Source: Kitasatospora sp. A2-31 (GTDB taxonomy: Bacteria > Actinomycetota > Actinomycetes > Streptomycetales > Streptomycetaceae). From it: 64,000 nucleotides of DNA. The notes under the pieces were generated by a model. The model had not been told where the DNA came from. It searched no databases and saw nothing but the letters and a program-made list of their open reading frames with translations. The translations under genes and the position numbers were made by a program. The DNA is taken from NCBI RefSeq assembly GCF_022288725.1, contig NZ_JAKNTA010000011.1, positions 62,001-126,000 of the forward strand. Direction: 5' to 3'. Below, one piece after another: positions 1 through 12,968 of the stretch (position 1 is the stretch's first letter; each line of letters starts with the position of its first letter).

Positions 1-1
1 G

Positions 2-3994
<3,993 letters not shown>

Positions 3995-4065
3995 CCGCCG
4001 CCGCGCGCACCCCGAGCGCCCCCAGCAGCCCGACCCCCGACCCCGCCCCCGTGAAGGAGCACCCC

Positions 4066-7000
4066 GTGGCCACCGCCCCCCGCACCGCCGAGGTGCTGCC
4101 GGCCTCCGCCGCCCAGCGCCGGTTCTGGCTGATCGACCGGCTGGAGGGCCCCAGCGGCGTCTACAACACCGCCGCCGCCCTGCGGCTGCGCGGACCGCTG
4201 GCCACCGACCACCTCCGGCAGGCCTTCCAGCTGCTGGTCGACCGGCACGAGGCGCTGCGCACCGTCTTCCCGGCCCGGGACGGCGTCCCGGTCCAGCTGG
4301 TGCTGCCGCGCCGCGTCTTCGAGCTGGGCGTGACCGAGGCCACCGGCGCGGGCGAGGCGGAGGTCCGGGAGCTGGCCGGCCGGCTCGCCGAGCAGCCCTT
4401 CGACCTGGCCAAGGGGCCGTTGCTGCGGGCCGAGCTGATCGCCCTCGGGCCGCAGGAGCACCTGCTGGTCGTGGTGCTGCACCACATCGTGGTGGACCGG
4501 TGGTCCTTCGGCCTGCTGATGTCCGAACTCTCCGAGTGCTACGCCGCCCTGGCCGAGCAGCGGCCGGCCCGACTGCCCGCCCTGCCGCTGCGCTACGCCG
4601 ACCACGTGGCCGGGCGGCAGGCCCTGCTGGACGGCGGCCTCGGCGAGCGGCTGCTCGACCACTGGCGCGAGCGGCTGGCCGGCGCGCCGCAGGCCCTGGA
4701 GCTGCCCGGCGACCGCCCCCGCCCGGCGGTGCGCAGCTTCCGCGGCGCGACCGTGCCGGTGCGGCTGGACGCGGCCGCCTCGCAGGCGGTCCGCGACCTC
4801 GCCCGGGCCGCCGGCGCCACCCCCTACATCGTTCTGCTCGCCGCCTTCCAGGCGGTGCTGGCCCGGCACGCGGGCACCGAGGAGGTGGTGGTGGCCACCG
4901 GGCCCGCCACCCGCCCGCCGGGGACGGAGCTGCTGGTCGGCGCGCTGGTCAACACGGTGCTGCTGCGCACCCGGCTGGCCGGCGACCCGAGCTTCACCGA
5001 TCTGGTGGAGCAGGTGCGGGGCACCGCGCTGGACGCCTTCGAGCACCAGGAGCTGCCCTTCGACCGGCTGGTCGAGGAGCTGGCGCCCAGCCGCGACCTG
5101 TCGCGCAACCCGCTGGCCCAGGTCGGCTTCGTGCTGCAGAACGCGCCGGCCGTCACGCCCGCGCTGACCGGCCTCGACGTCGAGCCGGTGGCGGTGGCGC
5201 GGGCCAGCGCCCACCTGGACCTCGACCTCCAACTGGCCGAGGAAGATGGCTGCTTCACCGGCTTCGCCGAGTTCGCCCGGGACCTCTTCGACGCCTCGAC
5301 GGTGGCCCGGCTGCTCGGCCACTGGACCACCCTGCTGACCGCCGCCGTCCGGGCGCCCGGCACCCGGCTGTCCGCTCTGCCGATGCTCACCCCGGAGGAG
5401 CTGGAGCAGCAGCTGCACGGCTGGAACGACACCGACGGCGAGCTCCCGGCCGGCCTGCGGGTGGACCAGCTGTTCGCCCGCCAGGCGGCCCGGACCCCGG
5501 GGGCGGTCGCGGTGGTCGACGAGTCCGGCTCCCTCGACTACCGGGCGCTGGACGCCTGGGCGGCCCGGATCGCCCACCGGCTGCGGGCGCGCGGCGTCGG
5601 GCCGGACGTGCCGGTGGCGCTGTGCCTGGAGCGCGGGGCGGGGCTCAGCGCCGCCATGCTCGGCACGCTGCGGGCCGGCGGGGCCTTCCTCGGGCTGGAC
5701 CCGTCCTACCCGGCCGACCGGCTGGCGTTCATGCTCGCCGACGCCCGGCCGGCCGTGGTGCTCGCCGACCGGTCCACCGCGGGCGTGCTGCCGGCCGGCA
5801 CCGAGGTGCTGCTGCTGGAGGAGATCGCCGCCGACGGACCGGAGTTCGGCCGCGGGGACGACGGCTCCACCGGCAGCTCCACCGACGGCTCCAGCGGCGG
5901 GCCCGTGGACCGCGCCGCCGTCGGCCGCTCCCGCGCCGGCGAAGCCAACCTGGCCTACCTGGTGTACACCTCGGGCTCCACCGGGCGTCCCAAGGGCGTC
6001 GCCGTCGCCCACCGCGCCATCGTCAACACCTTCGCCGGGCTGGCCCGTTCGCACGGCTTCGGCCCCGGCGACCGGATGGTCGCGCTGCACTCGCCGAGCT
6101 TCGACCCGGCCGTCCACGACTGCCTGGCGCCGCTGCTGGTCGGCGCCGCCGCCGTCTTCCCCGCGCCGGAGGCGGCCCGCGACCCGCGGCACTGGGCCGA
6201 GCTGGTGGCCCGCCACCGGGTGACCGTCTGGTCGATGGGACCGGCCGGCACCGAGGCGATGCTGGCCGCCGCGGAGGAGCACGGCCTGGCGCTGGACAGC
6301 CTGCGCGCCGCGCTGATCGGCGGGGACGTGCTGCCGCCCGCCCTGCCGTCGCGGCTGCGCGCCGCCGCGCCGGGCTGCCGGGTGGTCAACTCGGCCGGGG
6401 TGGCCGAGGCCGCCTTCTGCAACAACGAGTACCCGGTGCCCGAGGACGCCGACCCGACCGCCCCGGTCCCGTACGGGCGCCCGCTGCCCAACCAGCGGCT
6501 GCTGGTACTGGACGGGCTGCTGCGGGCGGTGCCGGCCGGCGTGCCCGGCGAGCTGTGCGTGGCGGGCGAGGGCCTGGCCCGCGGCTACCTGGGCCGCCCC
6601 GGCCTCACCGCCGAGCGCTTCGTGCCCCACCCCTACGGGCGGGTACCGGGCGAGCGCCTCTACCGCACCGGCGACCTGGCCCGCCGCCGGGCCGACGGCG
6701 AGCTGGAGCTGCTCGGGCGGGCCGACCACCAGGTCAAGATCCGCGGCTTCCGGGTCGAGCCGGGCGAGGTGACCGGAGTGCTGCAGGGTCACCCGGCCGT
6801 GGCCGACGCGATCGTGGTGGCCCGCGAGGCGGCCCCGGGCGACCGGCGGCTCGCCGCCTACTGGGTGCCCTCCGCGACCGGCGCTCCGGCCTCCGGCGCC
6901 GAGCTGGCCGCCTGGCTGCGCGAGCGGCTGCCCGGCCACCTGGTGCCCTCGCTCTGGACGGAGCTGGCGGCCCTGCCGCTCTCCCCCAACGGCAAGGTGG

Positions 7001-10000
7001 ACCGGGCCGCACTGCCCGCGCCGGCCGCGGCGGCCGGCGCGGCCGACCGGCTCGCCCCGCGCACCGCCACCGAGGCCGCGATCGCCGCGATCTGGCAGCG
7101 GCTGCTGGAGCTGCCCGAGGTCGGCGTGCTGGACGACTTCTTCGCCCTCGGCGGCCACTCGCTGCTGGCCAACCGGCTGGTGGGCGCGCTGCGCGCGGAG
7201 TTCGGCGTCGAGCTGCGGCTGCGCGAGGTGTTCGCCGCCGTCACGGTGGCCACCCAGGCCGAGCTGGTCGAACGGCTGCGCTCCGCGGCCGGCACCGACG
7301 GCGGCCCGGCCAAGGGCTCCCCCGCGCTGCCACCGGTCGTCCCGGCGGACCGCAGCCGTCCGCTGCCGCTGTCCTTCGCCCAGCAGCGGATGTGGCTGTT
7401 CGACCGCTTCGCCCCGGGCAACCCGGCCTACCACGTCCCCACCGCGGTGCGGATCGGCGGCGAGCTGGACCCGGTGGCGCTGGCCGCCGCGCTGCGCGCG
7501 CTGACGGCCCGGCACGAGGTGCTGCGCACCGTCCTGCCGGAGGTGGACGGCGTACCGGAGCAGCGGGTGCTGCCGGTCGGCGAGGCGCCGCTGACCGTGC
7601 GCGACCTCGCCGGGGGCGAACAGGCCGAGGCGGTGGTCGACGCCTTCGTCGCCCGTCCGTTCGATCTGGCGGCCGAGGTGCCGCTGCGCGCCCTGCTGCT
7701 GCGGGTGGCACCGGCCGAGCACGTGCTGGTGCTGGTGATCCACCACATCGCGCTCGACGGCTGGTCGATGGGCGTGCTGGTCGAGGACCTCGGCGCGCTC
7801 TACGACGGCCGGCAGCTGCCGCCACTGCCCGTGCAGTACGCCGACTACGCCCGCTGGCAGGCCGACCGCGCCGCCGAGGGCCGCTGGACCGGGCAGCTCG
7901 CGCACTGGCGCGAGCGGCTGGCCGGGCCGCTGCCGGTGCTGGAGCTGCCCACCGACCGGCCGCGCCCGGCCGTCCCGAGCCTGGCCGGGGCGGTGCACGA
8001 GTTCGAGCTCCCCGCCGAGCTGACGGAGCGGCTGCGCGCGCTCGGCGCCCGGCACGGCGCCACCCTGTTCATGGTGCTGCTGGCCGGCTACCAGGCCCTG
8101 CTGGGCCGGCTCTCCGGCGCCGAGGACGTCCTGGTCGGCACCCCGGTCGCCGGCCGCGGGCAGCAGGAACTGGACGGCCTGGTGGGCTGCTTCGTCAACA
8201 GTCTGGCGCTGCGCGGCGACCTCTCCGGCGACCCGGCCTTCGCCGAACTGCTGGAGCGCACCCGGGACCGGACGCTGGCCGACTTCGACTGCCAGGAGGT
8301 GCCGTTCGAGCAGGTGCTGGACGCCGTCGGTGCCGAGCGCGACCCCGCCCGGCACCCGGTGTTCCAGACCATGCTGACCCTGCAGAGCGCCCGGGCGCCC
8401 CGGGCCGGCTTCGCGGGGCTGCACGTGGAGCCGCTGGACGCGCGGACCGGCTCCTGCCTGATGGACCTGATGTTCACCGCCGTCGAGCAGGACGGGCGGC
8501 TGGCCTTCACGGTGGAGTACGCGACGGACCTGTTCGACGCGGCGGGCATCGCCCGCCTGGCGCACCGCTTCGGCGTGCTGCTGTCGGCCGCTGCCGAGGC
8601 GCCGCGGACCGCGCTGTCCGCGCTGCCGCTGCTCGACGCCGAGGAGCGCCGCACGGTGCTCACCGGGTGGAACGACACCGCCCGCCCCGTCCCGGCCGGC
8701 GGCCTGCACGACCTGGTCGCGGCGGCCGCGGCCCGCACTCCCGACGCCCCGGCGCTGGAGCACGAGGGCCGCACGACCCGCTACGCCGAGCTGGAGGCCG
8801 CCGCCGAGCGCTGCGCCGCACGGCTGCGCGGGCTGGGGGCCGGGGCAGGGAGCGTGATCGCGGTGCACGCGTCCCCGACGCCGCAGCTGGTGACCGCCCT
8901 GCTCGGGGTGCTGAAGGCGGGCGCGGCGTTCACCACGCTGGATCCGGAGCTGCCCGAGGCGCGGCTGCGCCGGCTGCTGGAGCTCTCCGGCGCCGAGCTG
9001 GTGCTCACCGACGGGGGCCCGGCCGGACCGCTGTTCGACGGGCTGCGGGTGGAGCCGCTCCAGGAGCCGCTCCAGGAGCCGGACGACGCCGGGCCGGCGG
9101 TCCCGGCCCGCCCCGTCCCGGTGACCGAACCGGAGTCGCTGGCCTGCGTGTTCTTCACCTCCGGCACCACCGGCCTGCCCAAGGGTTCGATGTTCACCCA
9201 CCGGGGCCTGGTGAACTTCACCCTGGCGATGGCCGAGGAGTTCCGCCTCGGCCCCGGCGACCGCTTCCTCCAGCTGGCCTCCACCGGCTTCGACGTGCTG
9301 GTCGAGGAGCTGTTCCCGGCTCTGGCGGCCGGCGCCACCGTGGTGCTGCCCGGCAGCCGGCTGCTGGCCCGCGGCGTCGACCTGACCCGCTACCTGGCGG
9401 AGCACCGGATCACCGGCCTGGAGCTGACCACCGCCTACTGGCACGACTGGACCGCCGACCTGGAGCGCACCGGCGCCGCGCTCCCGCCGGACCTGCGGTT
9501 CGTCGCGATGGGCGGCGAGCGGGTGCGCCGGGACCGGCTGGCCGTCTGGCAGCGCCTCGGGGTGCCGCTGGTGCACGTGTACGGGCTCACCGAGGTCACC
9601 TGCACCTCGACCACCCGGCGGGTCACCGACGAGCCGGTGGGCGGCGACGGCCTGCCGATCGGCCGCCCGCTGCCCAACACCACCGTCTACCTGCTGGACC
9701 CTGCCGGTCGGCCGGTGCCGATCGGCTCCCCCGGCGAGCTGTTCCTCGGCGGCGCCGGCCTGGCCCGCGGCTACCTGGGCCGCCCCGGCCTCACCGCCGA
9801 GCGCTTCGTCCCGGACCCGTTCGGCGCGCCCGGCGCCCGGCTCTACCGCACCGGCGACCTGGCGCGCCACCGGGCCGACGGCGAGGTGGAGTTCATCGGC
9901 CGGGGGGACCAGCAGGTGAAGATCCGCGGTCACCGGATCGAGCCCGCCGAGGTGGAGGCACGGCTCGCCGAGCTGCCCGGGGTCGGCGCCGCGGCGGTGG

Positions 10001-10542
10001 TGGTCCGCGAGGACGAGCCGGGCGAGAAGCGCCTGGTCGGCTACGCGGTTGCCGCCCCCGGTACCGCGCCGGACGGCTTCGAGCTGCGCGCCGCGCTGCG
10101 CGAGCGGCTGCCCGAGTACCTGGTGCCGTCGGCGATCGTGCTGCTGCCCGCGCTTCCGCTGAACGGCAACGGCAAGCTCGACCGCGGCGCGCTGCCCCGG
10201 CCCGGGCGGGCCGAGCTGGCCGGCGGCGCGGCGGTCGCCCCGCGCACCCCGGCCGAGCGGGAGATCGCTGAACTCGCGGGCGAGCTGCTCGGCCTGCCGG
10301 CGGTCGGCGTCCACGACGACCTGTTCGACCTGGGTCTGCACTCGCTGCTGGCCGCCCGGTTCGCCGCCCGGGTGCGCGAGGCCTGCCAGGTCGACGTGCC
10401 CCTGCGCGTCTTCTACGAGGCACCCACCGTCGCCGAGTTGGCCCTGCGGGTGGTGCAGCTCCAGGCCGAGGGGACCGACCCGGACGACCTGGCGCAGCTG
10501 CTCGCCGAACTGGAGGCCGAGGACGGCCTCGCCTCGGCCTGA
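4066..10542 (+). CDS. Bimodular NRPS: C-A-T-C-A-T
   Basis: Two-module NRPS of about 2158 aa. I chose the GTG at 4066 because GAAGGAG lies six bases upstream; a GTG at 3991 overlapping the previous stop is the alternative. Domains: C (about 4090-5380; active-site motif reads HHIVVDRW, with Arg where Gly is usual), A (5440-7010), T (7050-7260, LGGHSLL), C (7350-8640, HHIALDGW), A (8690-10180), T (10230-10450, with LGLHSLL in place of LGGHS). The first A domain has a degenerate A5 motif (NSAGVAEAAF instead of NxYGPTE), and its hand-read pocket is D-P-H-S-L-G-S-F-C, which I cannot assign. The second reads D-V-E-E-A-G-V-C-T; two glutamates in the pocket fit a basic substrate such as capreomycidine, consistent with the two tailoring genes immediately downstream. 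That link is inference. Confidence 0.93.
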   Translation: MATAPRTAEVLPASAAQRRFWLIDRLEGPSGVYNTAAALRLRGPLATDHLRQAFQLLVDRHEALRTVFPARDGVPVQLVLPRRVFELGVTEATGAGEAEVRELAGRLAEQPFDLAKGPLLRAELIALGPQEHLLVVVLHHIVVDRWSFGLLMSELSECYAALAEQRPARLPALPLRYADHVAGRQALLDGGLGERLLDHWRERLAGAPQALELPGDRPRPAVRSFRGATVPVRLDAAASQAVRDLARAAGATPYIVLLAAFQAVLARHAGTEEVVVATGPATRPPGTELLVGALVNTVLLRTRLAGDPSFTDLVEQVRGTALDAFEHQELPFDRLVEELAPSRDLSRNPLAQVGFVLQNAPAVTPALTGLDVEPVAVARASAHLDLDLQLAEEDGCFTGFAEFARDLFDASTVARLLGHWTTLLTAAVRAPGTRLSALPMLTPEELEQQLHGWNDTDGELPAGLRVDQLFARQAARTPGAVAVVDESGSLDYRALDAWAARIAHRLRARGVGPDVPVALCLERGAGLSAAMLGTLRAGGAFLGLDPSYPADRLAFMLADARPAVVLADRSTAGVLPAGTEVLLLEEIAADGPEFGRGDDGSTGSSTDGSSGGPVDRAAVGRSRAGEANLAYLVYTSGSTGRPKGVAVAHRAIVNTFAGLARSHGFGPGDRMVALHSPSFDPAVHDCLAPLLVGAAAVFPAPEAARDPRHWAELVARHRVTVWSMGPAGTEAMLAAAEEHGLALDSLRAALIGGDVLPPALPSRLRAAAPGCRVVNSAGVAEAAFCNNEYPVPEDADPTAPVPYGRPLPNQRLLVLDGLLRAVPAGVPGELCVAGEGLARGYLGRPGLTAERFVPHPYGRVPGERLYRTGDLARRRADGELELLGRADHQVKIRGFRVEPGEVTGVLQGHPAVADAIVVAREAAPGDRRLAAYWVPSATGAPASGAELAAWLRERLPGHLVPSLWTELAALPLSPNGKVDRAALPAPAAAAGAADRLAPRTATEAAIAAIWQRLLELPEVGVLDDFFALGGHSLLANRLVGALRAEFGVELRLREVFAAVTVATQAELVERLRSAAGTDGGPAKGSPALPPVVPADRSRPLPLSFAQQRMWLFDRFAPGNPAYHVPTAVRIGGELDPVALAAALRALTARHEVLRTVLPEVDGVPEQRVLPVGEAPLTVRDLAGGEQAEAVVDAFVARPFDLAAEVPLRALLLRVAPAEHVLVLVIHHIALDGWSMGVLVEDLGALYDGRQLPPLPVQYADYARWQADRAAEGRWTGQLAHWRERLAGPLPVLELPTDRPRPAVPSLAGAVHEFELPAELTERLRALGARHGATLFMVLLAGYQALLGRLSGAEDVLVGTPVAGRGQQELDGLVGCFVNSLALRGDLSGDPAFAELLERTRDRTLADFDCQEVPFEQVLDAVGAERDPARHPVFQTMLTLQSARAPRAGFAGLHVEPLDARTGSCLMDLMFTAVEQDGRLAFTVEYATDLFDAAGIARLAHRFGVLLSAAAEAPRTALSALPLLDAEERRTVLTGWNDTARPVPAGGLHDLVAAAAARTPDAPALEHEGRTTRYAELEAAAERCAARLRGLGAGAGSVIAVHASPTPQLVTALLGVLKAGAAFTTLDPELPEARLRRLLELSGAELVLTDGGPAGPLFDGLRVEPLQEPLQEPDDAGPAVPARPVPVTEPESLACVFFTSGTTGLPKGSMFTHRGLVNFTLAMAEEFRLGPGDRFLQLASTGFDVLVEELFPALAAGATVVLPGSRLLARGVDLTRYLAEHRITGLELTTAYWHDWTADLERTGAALPPDLRFVAMGGERVRRDRLAVWQRLGVPLVHVYGLTEVTCTSTTRRVTDEPVGGDGLPIGRPLPNTTVYLLDPAGRPVPIGSPGELFLGGAGLARGYLGRPGLTAERFVPDPFGAPGARLYRTGDLARHRADGEVEFIGRGDQQVKIRGHRIEPAEVEARLAELPGVGAAAVVVREDEPGEKRLVGYAVAAPGTAPDGFELRAALRERLPEYLVPSAIVLLPALPLNGNGKLDRGALPRPGRAELAGGAAVAPRTPAEREIAELAGELLGLPAVGVHDDLFDLGLHSLLAARFAARVREACQVDVPLRVFYEAPTVAELALRVVQLQAEGTDPDDLAQLLAELEAEDGLASA

Positions 10543-10622
10543 AACCCGCCCGACCACCCCGCCCCGGCGACCGCCCACCCGACCCGCCGGGCCCCACCCG
10601 GCCCGGCCCCTGGAGGAATCCC

Positions 10623-11732
10623 GTGACCATCGCCCCCGCCCTGCTCGAGGACTGGCTCCGCGAGCGGTACTTCACCACCACCTACGACATCAGCAGCAGC
10701 GGTGTCGAGAACTACACCGTCGACCAGGTCCTCGCCCTGGCCGGGACCGACGCGGCCTCGCTCGGCGGCATCGTGTTCCGCGACAGCCACTCGCTGGGCG
10801 GCGAGCCGCTGCGCGCCGCCCTCGCCGAGCGGCACGGCACCGACCCCGGCGCGGTGATCGCCACCCAGGGCTCCAGCGAGGCCATCTACCTGGTCATGCA
10901 GGCCCTGCTGAAGCCCGGCGACGAGGTGGTGGTGCAGGCACCCGCCTACCACGCGCTGGTCGAGGTGGCCGCCTCGCTGGGCTGCCGGATCATCCCCTGG
11001 GCGATGCGCACCGCGAACGGCGTGGTCACCAACGAGGACGAGCTGCTGGCGCTGATCGGCCCGGCCACCGCCATGGTGGTGGTCAACTTCCCGCACAACC
11101 CGACCGGCGCCACGGTCACCGCCGACCAGCAGGCCGCCGTCGTCGACGCCTGTGCCCGGTACGGCACCTGGCTCGCCTGGGACAACGCCTTCCAGCACCT
11201 GGTCTACGACCGCGAGCCGCTGCCCGACCCGGCCCCCGGCTACCCCCGGGCGATCTCCTTCGGCACCCTCTCCAAGGCGTACGGCCTGCCGGGCCTGCGG
11301 GTCGGCTGGGCCCTGGCCGCGCCCGAGGTGCTGGCCGGCTGCGTGCGCCGCCGCGACTACACCAGCCTGGCGCTCTCCCCGCTGGTCGAGGCGGTGGCCA
11401 CGCACGCCGTCCGGCACGCCGACGAGCTGCTCCGTCCCCGGCTTGCCCAGGCCACCGCGAACCGCGCGGTGCTGGCCGCCTGGCTGGCCGAGCACCGCGA
11501 CCGGGTGCGCGCCGACCTGCCGGCCGGCGGGGTCACCGCCTTCCCCGAGCTGACCACGGTGGCGGACGTGACCGCGTTCGCCGACCGGCTCGACCGCGAG
11601 CACGGCGTCCTGGTCGTACCCGGCGTCTGCTTCGGCGCCCCGCAGCACATCCGGCTCGGCTTCGGCGGCTCCTCCACCGAGCTCGCCGCCGGGCTCGACC
11701 GGCTCGCCGCGCTGCTGCCCGCGGCCGCCTGA
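10623..11732 (+). CDS. Capreomycidine synthase, VioD-like PLP enzyme
   Basis: Fold-type I PLP enzyme of the aminotransferase I/II family, 369 aa. In viomycin biosynthesis VioD converts 3-hydroxy-L-arginine to (2S,3R)-capreomycidine by dehydration and intramolecular cyclisation. The N-terminus (EDWLRERYF, DISSSGVENYT, FRDSHSLG) matches what I recall of VioD and of the streptothricin homologue much better than general aminotransferases or the enduracididine enzyme MppP. Visible motifs: NFPHNPTGA, the cofactor Asp in DNAFQHLVYD, and the Schiff-base Lys (about residue 218) in TLSKAYGLPG. The GTG start has GGAGG six bases upstream. It lies between NRPS genes and just before a VioC-like hydroxylase, so the pair should supply an unusual monomer to the assembly line. 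Assignment from remembered family sequence; no alignment was run. Confidence 0.85.
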   Translation: MTIAPALLEDWLRERYFTTTYDISSSGVENYTVDQVLALAGTDAASLGGIVFRDSHSLGGEPLRAALAERHGTDPGAVIATQGSSEAIYLVMQALLKPGDEVVVQAPAYHALVEVAASLGCRIIPWAMRTANGVVTNEDELLALIGPATAMVVVNFPHNPTGATVTADQQAAVVDACARYGTWLAWDNAFQHLVYDREPLPDPAPGYPRAISFGTLSKAYGLPGLRVGWALAAPEVLAGCVRRRDYTSLALSPLVEAVATHAVRHADELLRPRLAQATANRAVLAAWLAEHRDRVRADLPAGGVTAFPELTTVADVTAFADRLDREHGVLVVPGVCFGAPQHIRLGFGGSSTELAAGLDRLAALLPAAA

Positions 11733-11827
11733 GGCCCGCCGCGGGCCCGACCGCCGGCCTTCCCCGCCGCCCCTCCGTCCGGGCTCCGCCGAGCCCTCCC
11801 GCACCACCGACCACCGAGGTGACACCC

Positions 11828-12859
11828 ATGCACACCCTCGCTCTCGACCCCGCCGACGCCGACGCGGTCGCCGCCCTGCTCGACGAGCTGGCCGACCGGC
11901 ACGACAGCGTCGAGGACCAGGCCCTCCAGGACGAACTGGCCCTCCACTCCCACCGGTTGCCGCTCGCCCTGCGCCGTTTCCTGACCGACTTCCGGTTGCA
12001 CGAGCCGGCCGGCGCCTGCGTGGTCTCCGGCTACCGCGTCGACCAGGACCGGATCGGTGCCACCCCCGCGCACTGGCAGCACCGCGCCGGGGTCTCCCCG
12101 GCGCTGCGCGAGGAGATCTTCCTGCTGCTCTGCGGGGCCCTGCTCGGCGAGCCGGTCGCCTGGGCCACCCAGCAGGACGGCTACCTGGTGCACGACGTCC
12201 TGCCGGTGAAGGGCCACGAGGACGAGCAGATCGGGACCGGCAGCAACCAGACCATCTTCTGGCACGTCGAGGACGCCTTCCACCCCTACCGGGGCGACTA
12301 CGTGGGCCTGCTCTGCCTGCGCAACCCGGACCGGGTGCCGACCACCTTCGTCGGCGTGCAGGACCTGGAGATCTCCGCCGCGGACCGGCGGGTGCTCGCC
12401 GAGCCGCGGTTCTACATGCTGCCGGACAACTCGCACCTCCAGATGCTCGACAGCGGACCGGGCCGGGCGCTCGCGGGCGGTGCGGAACTGCTCGACCAGG
12501 CGTACGACCGGTTGAAGCGGATGCGCGACGACGCCGCGCCCGTGCCGGTGCTGTTCGGTTCGCCCACCGACCCCTACCTCTGCCTGGACCCGTACTTCAT
12601 GGACCTGGACCGGCTGGACGAAGAGGCCCGGGGCGCGCTCCAGCGGCTCTCGGCGGAGATCGACCGCCGCCTCGGCGGCGCCGCACTGGCCCCCGGCGAG
12701 ATCGTCTTCGTCGACAACTACCGGGCGGTGCACGGCCGCAGCTCCTTCTCCGCGCGCTTCGACGGCACCGACCGCTGGCTCAAGCGGGTCAACGTGGCGC
12801 GCGACCTGCGCAAGTCCCGCGACGCCCGGGCCGCCGCCGGCTCCCGCGTCCTGTTCTGA
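11828..12859 (+). CDS. Arginine beta-hydroxylase, VioC-like Fe/2OG oxygenase
   Basis: Non-haem iron, 2-oxoglutarate-dependent oxygenase of the clavaminate synthase/TauD superfamily, 343 aa. VioC hydroxylates free L-arginine at C-beta, giving the substrate of VioD. The facial triad is visible: WHVEDAF (His146, Glu148) and VHGRSSF (His302), followed by the 2OG-binding arginine region RWLKRVNVARDL. WATQQDGYLVHDVLPVKG and PYRGDYVGLLCLRNPD closely resemble VioC. I chose ATG 11828 with GAGG upstream; a GTG at 11819 is also possible. Related enzymes hydroxylate Arg for streptolidine or enduracididine, or act on Asn (AsnO), but the adjacent VioD-like gene favours the capreomycidine route. The stereochemistry of hydroxylation cannot be read from the sequence. 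Confidence 0.85.
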   Translation: MHTLALDPADADAVAALLDELADRHDSVEDQALQDELALHSHRLPLALRRFLTDFRLHEPAGACVVSGYRVDQDRIGATPAHWQHRAGVSPALREEIFLLLCGALLGEPVAWATQQDGYLVHDVLPVKGHEDEQIGTGSNQTIFWHVEDAFHPYRGDYVGLLCLRNPDRVPTTFVGVQDLEISAADRRVLAEPRFYMLPDNSHLQMLDSGPGRALAGGAELLDQAYDRLKRMRDDAAPVPVLFGSPTDPYLCLDPYFMDLDRLDEEARGALQRLSAEIDRRLGGAALAPGEIVFVDNYRAVHGRSSFSARFDGTDRWLKRVNVARDLRKSRDARAAAGSRVLF

Positions 12860-12968
12860 CCGCTCCGCGCGCGCTCCGCCGGCCCCGCCCGCCCCGCGCG
12901 CCACCACCCCAACTCCGCCTTCCGCCCAGCGCCTTCGGGCCAGCCCGACCTTCTCCGGGGAGAGCACC

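Noticed and set aside
10623..12859. Enduracididine pathway (MppP/MppO) assignment
   Set aside because: The PLP enzyme has the VioD-type N-terminus (EDWLRERYF, SSSGVENYT) and not the MppP sequence; MppQ/MppR-type partners are absent.
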